Assembly: GCA_003049485.1 (NCBI GenBank)
Contig: PYST01000060.1
Coordinates: 1-64,000 of the forward strand
Direction of reading: 5' to 3'
DNA length: 64,000 nucleotides
DNA from: Ophioceras dolichostomum
Taxonomy: Eukaryota; Ascomycota; Sordariomycetes; Magnaporthales; Ophioceraceae
The notes under the pieces are model-generated. The model worked only from the letters and a program-made list of their open reading frames with translations, had not been told where the DNA came from and did no database searches. A program made the position numbers and the translations under genes. This document shows, piece by piece, positions 59,240 to 64,000 of the stretch (its first letter is position 1; the number at the start of each line of letters is the position of its first letter).

Positions 59240-62200
59240 TCGTCGATTTCTGCTGGCGCCTGTTCTTCTTGTGCCGGTCTTGCTACTTCGGATTCGAATA
59301 TGGATCGAGATGTCGTGGTGATCGGCCTCCGCTCCATGACGGCGTGAGCCTTCCTGCGTGAGCATTTTCGCGCGTTTTGCCTTAGTTGCTCTCACCCACC
59401 TGGTCGCTCTTCTCCCATTTTCTCCCTTGTCTTTGGGTCCCTTTTTGGGCATAGACTGGGCGGTCTGCTGGACGCATTTTTATAGACTGGACCGTTCGGG
59501 ACAACGGGAGGGGGAGAAGAGTCTTTCTTTGGGCCCGTCCTTCTGGGGGTAGTCAATGATATTTGTACGTATATTATCATGTAAGCCGTCCTACCACAGT
59601 ATATACCTATTCATACCCATACCCGTACTTCTCCACAACAGCAAGCGGCCGTTGCCTCCGAATAGGCGCCTACGTAGGTGGTGATGGCCTCATTCTCGAG
59701 TATCTAGGGACTTCCAACGGATGTACTCGGATATCGGCGGGTCTCTATAGAGAATGCGGTACGTTACCCGATGACTTAACCAGTCGGCAGTTAGTCTCGA
59801 CTGCATACGCGTCCAATGAACTGCTTGCCGTGACAGACGCCTGGGCTTTCTCTGAAAGGTCCAAAAAAGAGTTTGTCTGAGCTCGAGAGCCTATCCCCGG
59901 CGCGGCTTTCCCCGTCGAGGCTTGATTGAGCCTTGATGTGGAGAGAGGGAATGACTTTTGGCACATGTGTCTGCGGTTCAACCCACACGACTCAGAAAGG
60001 CCACGCCTGCCACTGCCAGGAGAGGAAAGCAGAAACTGAAATCGGAATTCATTCTCGGATGGAGCAAGTACATATTTGATGGATCCTCTGGGATCGATCG
60101 ATAGAAGCTACCCTTGATCTTGTCTGGGACTTGGCTTGTTGTCGTATCGGACTATGTAGTATCTGACCGATTTCCATTGATTACGGCCCATTGATGATGA
60201 AACTTGACGAGATGTTGGGAAAGAGTTCTGGACTTGGCCATGGGTTTGGAGACAGGGATCTCAAAGAAAGCTTCCGGATCCGGCTCCTTCAACTTCCCCA
60301 AGCATTCCATCCAATGTGGAAGTGTATGTACGTTGTACATGAACTCAGGAGGCAAGAAAAGGGGGGCAACAGGCCCAGATGGGAGGACGGTCGTCAGTCA
60401 TCTGGTATGTACCTGGCCTGCGAGCTTCGGCTCTTGGAACAGTGTGGAGGGACATAGGACCATTAGCAGAGGGAGAGAGGGGAAGGGGAGATTGTGGAAT
60501 GCGGCACTCATCATTATCGTTGCATCCCGTCGATGCAGGAAAAGCCGGATGCGGACGGTGGCGCATTTCGATTTTTTTATTCGCGAACAATTCTTTTCCT
60601 CTTTACTCCATGCTGTGGTACATCGTCAGAGAGTTTGGTAGAGCGGCGTGGTCATGATTTTCCAGGGCCTCAATGTGTGCCTCAGGAGCGCGTGATGGGA
60701 GCTGCAGTGTTACCCACCCCATTTTTTCCTTTCCTCCCCTTTTTCTTACCTACATACGGCGCCGAAATACGAAGAAGTCCGGGCGAGGGCGCCCCGAGGC
60801 ACCGGAACACACCGCCGCCTCAGAGCGAAGCATGAGAAAGGAGCGGCGATATGAGACAAGAGAGCTGTACATACGATGCGCTCAGGTCTGTGCCATCGCC
60901 GGGCTCTTTTCAAGGGCTTCTCGACGAGCTAGAATGAAAACCGCTCTGTTCCGTGCAACTGAGCGGCGGGGGAACGAAGGAGCCCGTTTGTTGGCGGCCA
61001 GGTTGGCACCCAAGTCCACTGAGTTTGAAATGATGATGCACGCAGCTGAAGATTAAATTACAGGTCTCTTCGAAAACGGTCGCCATGTGCTTTCCCGCGC
61101 CGTCATCACCGTGCGCTAAAACGGTGGATGACGAGGCAAGGGTGGCAGCGGTCGGTTGCTTCGAATGGGACTTGTTCAGGCATATCACGAATGTCGGCTT
61201 GACCACGACGGTTTGAATCCATATTAGAGCTTGAACGGTTCTCCTCCTTCGGTCGTATGTTCTGTACTACGTGTCCTAGTAATAATTATCGGGGAACGAC
61301 GATGTCGATGGAAATGAAAAGCCTCCTCCTGGCCCTTGAGTCAGGGGTTAGAAAACCCACGTTTCGCGGTTTCGTCCAATATTCGTGATACCGAATATCG
61401 CCCTGCGGCACAGCTCTCCGTTTACGTGGCAAGGAATGTGAACTATGATCTGTCCCTTTCAAGACCGAAGAATCAACCCCTGTCTGTTGATGATGGGATG
61501 TCTCGTCGACGAGCAGTCTGGCAACAGCAACAGCATCTGCAGCAGCATGAAGGTGGCTCAGGAGGGGAAGAGCTACCACCCCTGCGATTTTTGGAACAGC
61601 AAAACCACGTGGAAAAAGTTCCAGTCGCCAATGTGTGGGGGAAGAGGAGGATCATCACATCCAAGACGCCATGAACCAGGGCACACTCCCATCCCGTAAT
61701 CCCGTGCGTGTCATCGGCACGTCCGGGTCTCCTAAGATTTGATGGAAATTGCGGTTCCCTATGTTCCCATATGTGTGGTGCACCGGACCAGCCTTGCGAG
61801 GCTTGAGCTCGTTACATTGATATTTGATGCGCAGTTATGATTACAGTGCATAGGTGCAAGAAAATTGGTGAGAGGGAAATGTTTGAAGGCGGAGGAGAAA
61901 AAAAAAAAAAGAATGGTCCCCCGTACAGCAGAGAAAGTGCCATGCTGGCGGGTGAGCTCACGTGGAGTTCGGACAAGGGGGTCGAGATTGGTACTGGGAA
62001 AGTGCAGCATCTCATCTCAGCGTGTAAGAGAAGCCGAGGGACCGGTGTGGTTGGTTCTGTGGTTCTCACTGGCTTCTTTGCTTCTTCCCATGTTCTGCAA
62101 GGGAGGCCTTTGGAGGGAGCGATAATTTGAAAAAGCCGGACGATGAAGAGACGGACCGTCATGAACGAGTGAGCGAGAGCAGAGAGCTTAGGCAAAAGCA

Positions 62201-64000
62201 ACCCTCGTGCGCCCCCTAAAATATCGACCGAGAACGCCACAGCGAATATCTCTTTCCGCATCCTCTCACCGGCAGCTGATCTATGCACGAGGCCTTTTCA
62301 GTGCCTGCAAGGGGTGTGATGGAAGCAGAGCTCTCGCCGTTGGGTTCAATGTTTAGCTCGTCCTGCTCTTTCAGCACTGTATTTTTGTTCTAGCTGCCAA
62401 AGCGTCAAAGAACCGATCGGAGTCTGAATCAGTCCGTCTCTTCACAAGCCAAATGCCGAAGCTTGAATTCATCACTAATAATCATCGCTGGCAGTGTTAG
62501 GGAGCAGTTGAGCATAGATAGGAACAGCCAAGCACTTCCAGGCTAGTATTACGGTTTGCTGCTGAAAGTATTCCGGATTCCGTCGGACCAGCAGGCTTCT
62601 CTATCTGGAATAGCTTTGGAAATGCCAGCCAGCTCGCACGGGAATCGGTCCCCGCCTAGACATCGGTGTGCTCTCATCTGGCGAAACCCTGGAGCCGATC
62701 CAGGGCCAAGCCGGGGGTCGTCGTGGTTGGTGGACGGTTTTCGTGCCAAGTGGTCGCCCAAAAAGCATCTTGAGCGACAGGGAGAACATCGTCCCCGTTG
62801 TCGAAGCGGCAAGGCTCTCAAGACTCAAGAACTCGTCAACAAGCTTTGGGTGCTACGTTGTTGTTACAAGTCTCTTCCCACCGAGCCTGCCTGATCTAGG
62901 TCGTTACGCGTCTGCCCGTCTGTCGCTCGGTTTGACAAGCACGAAAGTTCAGTTCAGACGCTAGAATAGGACGCAACCAAGTGAGCTTAATAAGGTTGGA
63001 AGAAGAGGCACCGCACCTATCTCCCTCGGCTTGTGGCATGTGTCCAACACGACCAAATGCTTGCATTCACAGGACGCAAGAAGCAAGGAGTGAGGGATAA
63101 TGGTACGTAAGGCACTCCCGTTGTCAGTTGTATATATTCCAGCCAGGTATAGTACCCGGTGTATCCAGTGTATCGAGTACCACTCGAGTACGCTTGAGAC
63201 AAGTGACAGGTCTCGTACGGAATACACGGCCGTACTTTTTCTGGCCCTTTTTATTTTTTCGAGGCTTTCCCCGGTCGGGTAGGTGAGCTGCGAGCTTCCG
63301 ATGCACTAGCGACGGGCATATCGACCCAGCTGGGCAGCTCAGAAAGGCGAGCCTTCCTGAGGGAGGGGTAGGTGGCAGATGTCAACGCAACACCACTTTC
63401 TCCTTTCTTCCCGTTAGCTGGAGCCAGGCTGGCGCAGACAACCAGTAGAATACCGGGGACCCATCATCAATTCCCTATCGAAGCAGGTAGAGGTCGGTAC
63501 TTCTGCTGGATCCCACGCCCCGATTATGGCCACTTAGAATGTTCTGTTGCATGGAACAGGGTCTTCCTTGACTGCTGCTTTTGGAGCGATCCAAACCGTC
63601 CAACCAGTTCTCATGAACGTGCTGCGTGTGTCTTGAAGAGTCCGTCTTTTGATTAGGCCTTGTCTTGCCCGTTCACACCCCTGTCCCATCTCATCCACCG
63701 TCTGGTCCCAAACTCTGGTTGTACCATCCATCCATCCTCCTCTCGGTCGCCGCAAACACGACACACATACTTGCAGGCAGGCACATAGATTAGGGAGGTA
63801 CCTTTCCTACCTTGCCTATCCTTCCGTCCCTGTTCTCGAGCTTCCTCTCGTGCCGTGTTCAATATTTTTCTCCCCTCTCTTCTTCTTTCCTTCACCTTCT
63901 TTCAATTGGATCAAAAAATGATTGGAGCCTCGTGAGCCTCGTGAGGAGTTCGTCGGTGTCGACCAAACCTGGAAGCTCACTTCTTTTCGGGACTTGGTTC
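59240..64000. other. 4.8 kb with no recognised gene, right edge
   Basis: I found no exon chain, RNA gene or mobile element on either strand. Short open frames (60204-60641, 61812-62288, 63372-63656) have no domain-like content. The last 170 bases (about 63790-63910) are strongly pyrimidine-rich on the plus strand. That may be the leader of a gene that begins past the window edge. Confidence 0.5.

Noticed and set aside
1..64000. A gene cluster, defence system, transposon, tRNA or 5S rRNA gene
   Set aside because: I looked for backbone enzymes, transposase or reverse-transcriptase motifs, terminal repeats, tRNA T-arm patterns and 5S sequence on both strands and recognised none. The genes are housekeeping genes with no shared regulation visible.

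Overview
The window is nuclear DNA of a filamentous ascomycete (Pezizomycotina, most likely a Sordariomycete; genus not determinable from this alone). The reasons are short introns (about 60-160 bp) with GT...AG ends and CTAAC/CTGAC-like branch sites, GC-rich coding exons, pyrimidine-rich 5' leaders, intergenic AGGTACCT/TAGGTA repeat clusters, and proteins of ascomycete type (a FarA/CTF1-type zinc-cluster regulator, Pcs1/Csm1, MCH1, Msp1). I rebuilt the exon structure of 13 genes by hand. Every model closes in frame with a consistent splice phase at each junction. These are models from sequence alone, without transcript support.

Layout, left to right: SEC62 (1863-3236, +); a GNAT acetyltransferase (4468-5195, -); a 4 kb gene-free stretch; phospholipase D with nine exons (9232-12764, +); an ER membrane thioredoxin/PDI-like protein (14023-16595, -); a long J-domain protein (18616-21976, -); INCENP/Sli15 (24801-29322, -); a FarA/CTF1-type transcription factor (30250-33877, -); GPI ethanolamine phosphate transferase 1, MCD4/PIG-N (36898-40577, -); Pcs1/Csm1 (41591-43331, -), divergent from the AAA ATPase Msp1 (43878-45471, +); cystathionine beta-lyase (46815-48351, +); a small Ala/Pro-rich protein (49687-50250, -); a serine-incorporator/TMS1 membrane protein (54320-55951, -), divergent from an MCH1-type MFS transporter (56964-59239, +); and 4.8 kb with no recognisable gene to the right edge.

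This is a core-genome neighbourhood, not an operon or a biosynthetic cluster. Loose themes recur: the ER and secretory membrane (SEC62, PDI-like, MCD4), membrane lipid metabolism (PLD, TMS1, a fatty-acid-type regulator) and chromosome segregation (INCENP, Pcs1). I see no sign that they work as one system. No transposon, RNA gene, virus-derived sequence or CRISPR array was recognised. I did not find a convincing undescribed system. The items most worth checking are the microexons (18 nt inside a zinc cluster; 11 and 24 nt in PLD), a stop-free intron of 3n length in the J-protein gene, the small protein with a clear TATA promoter, paired heat-shock-like elements in a divergent promoter, and the dispersed palindromic repeats.
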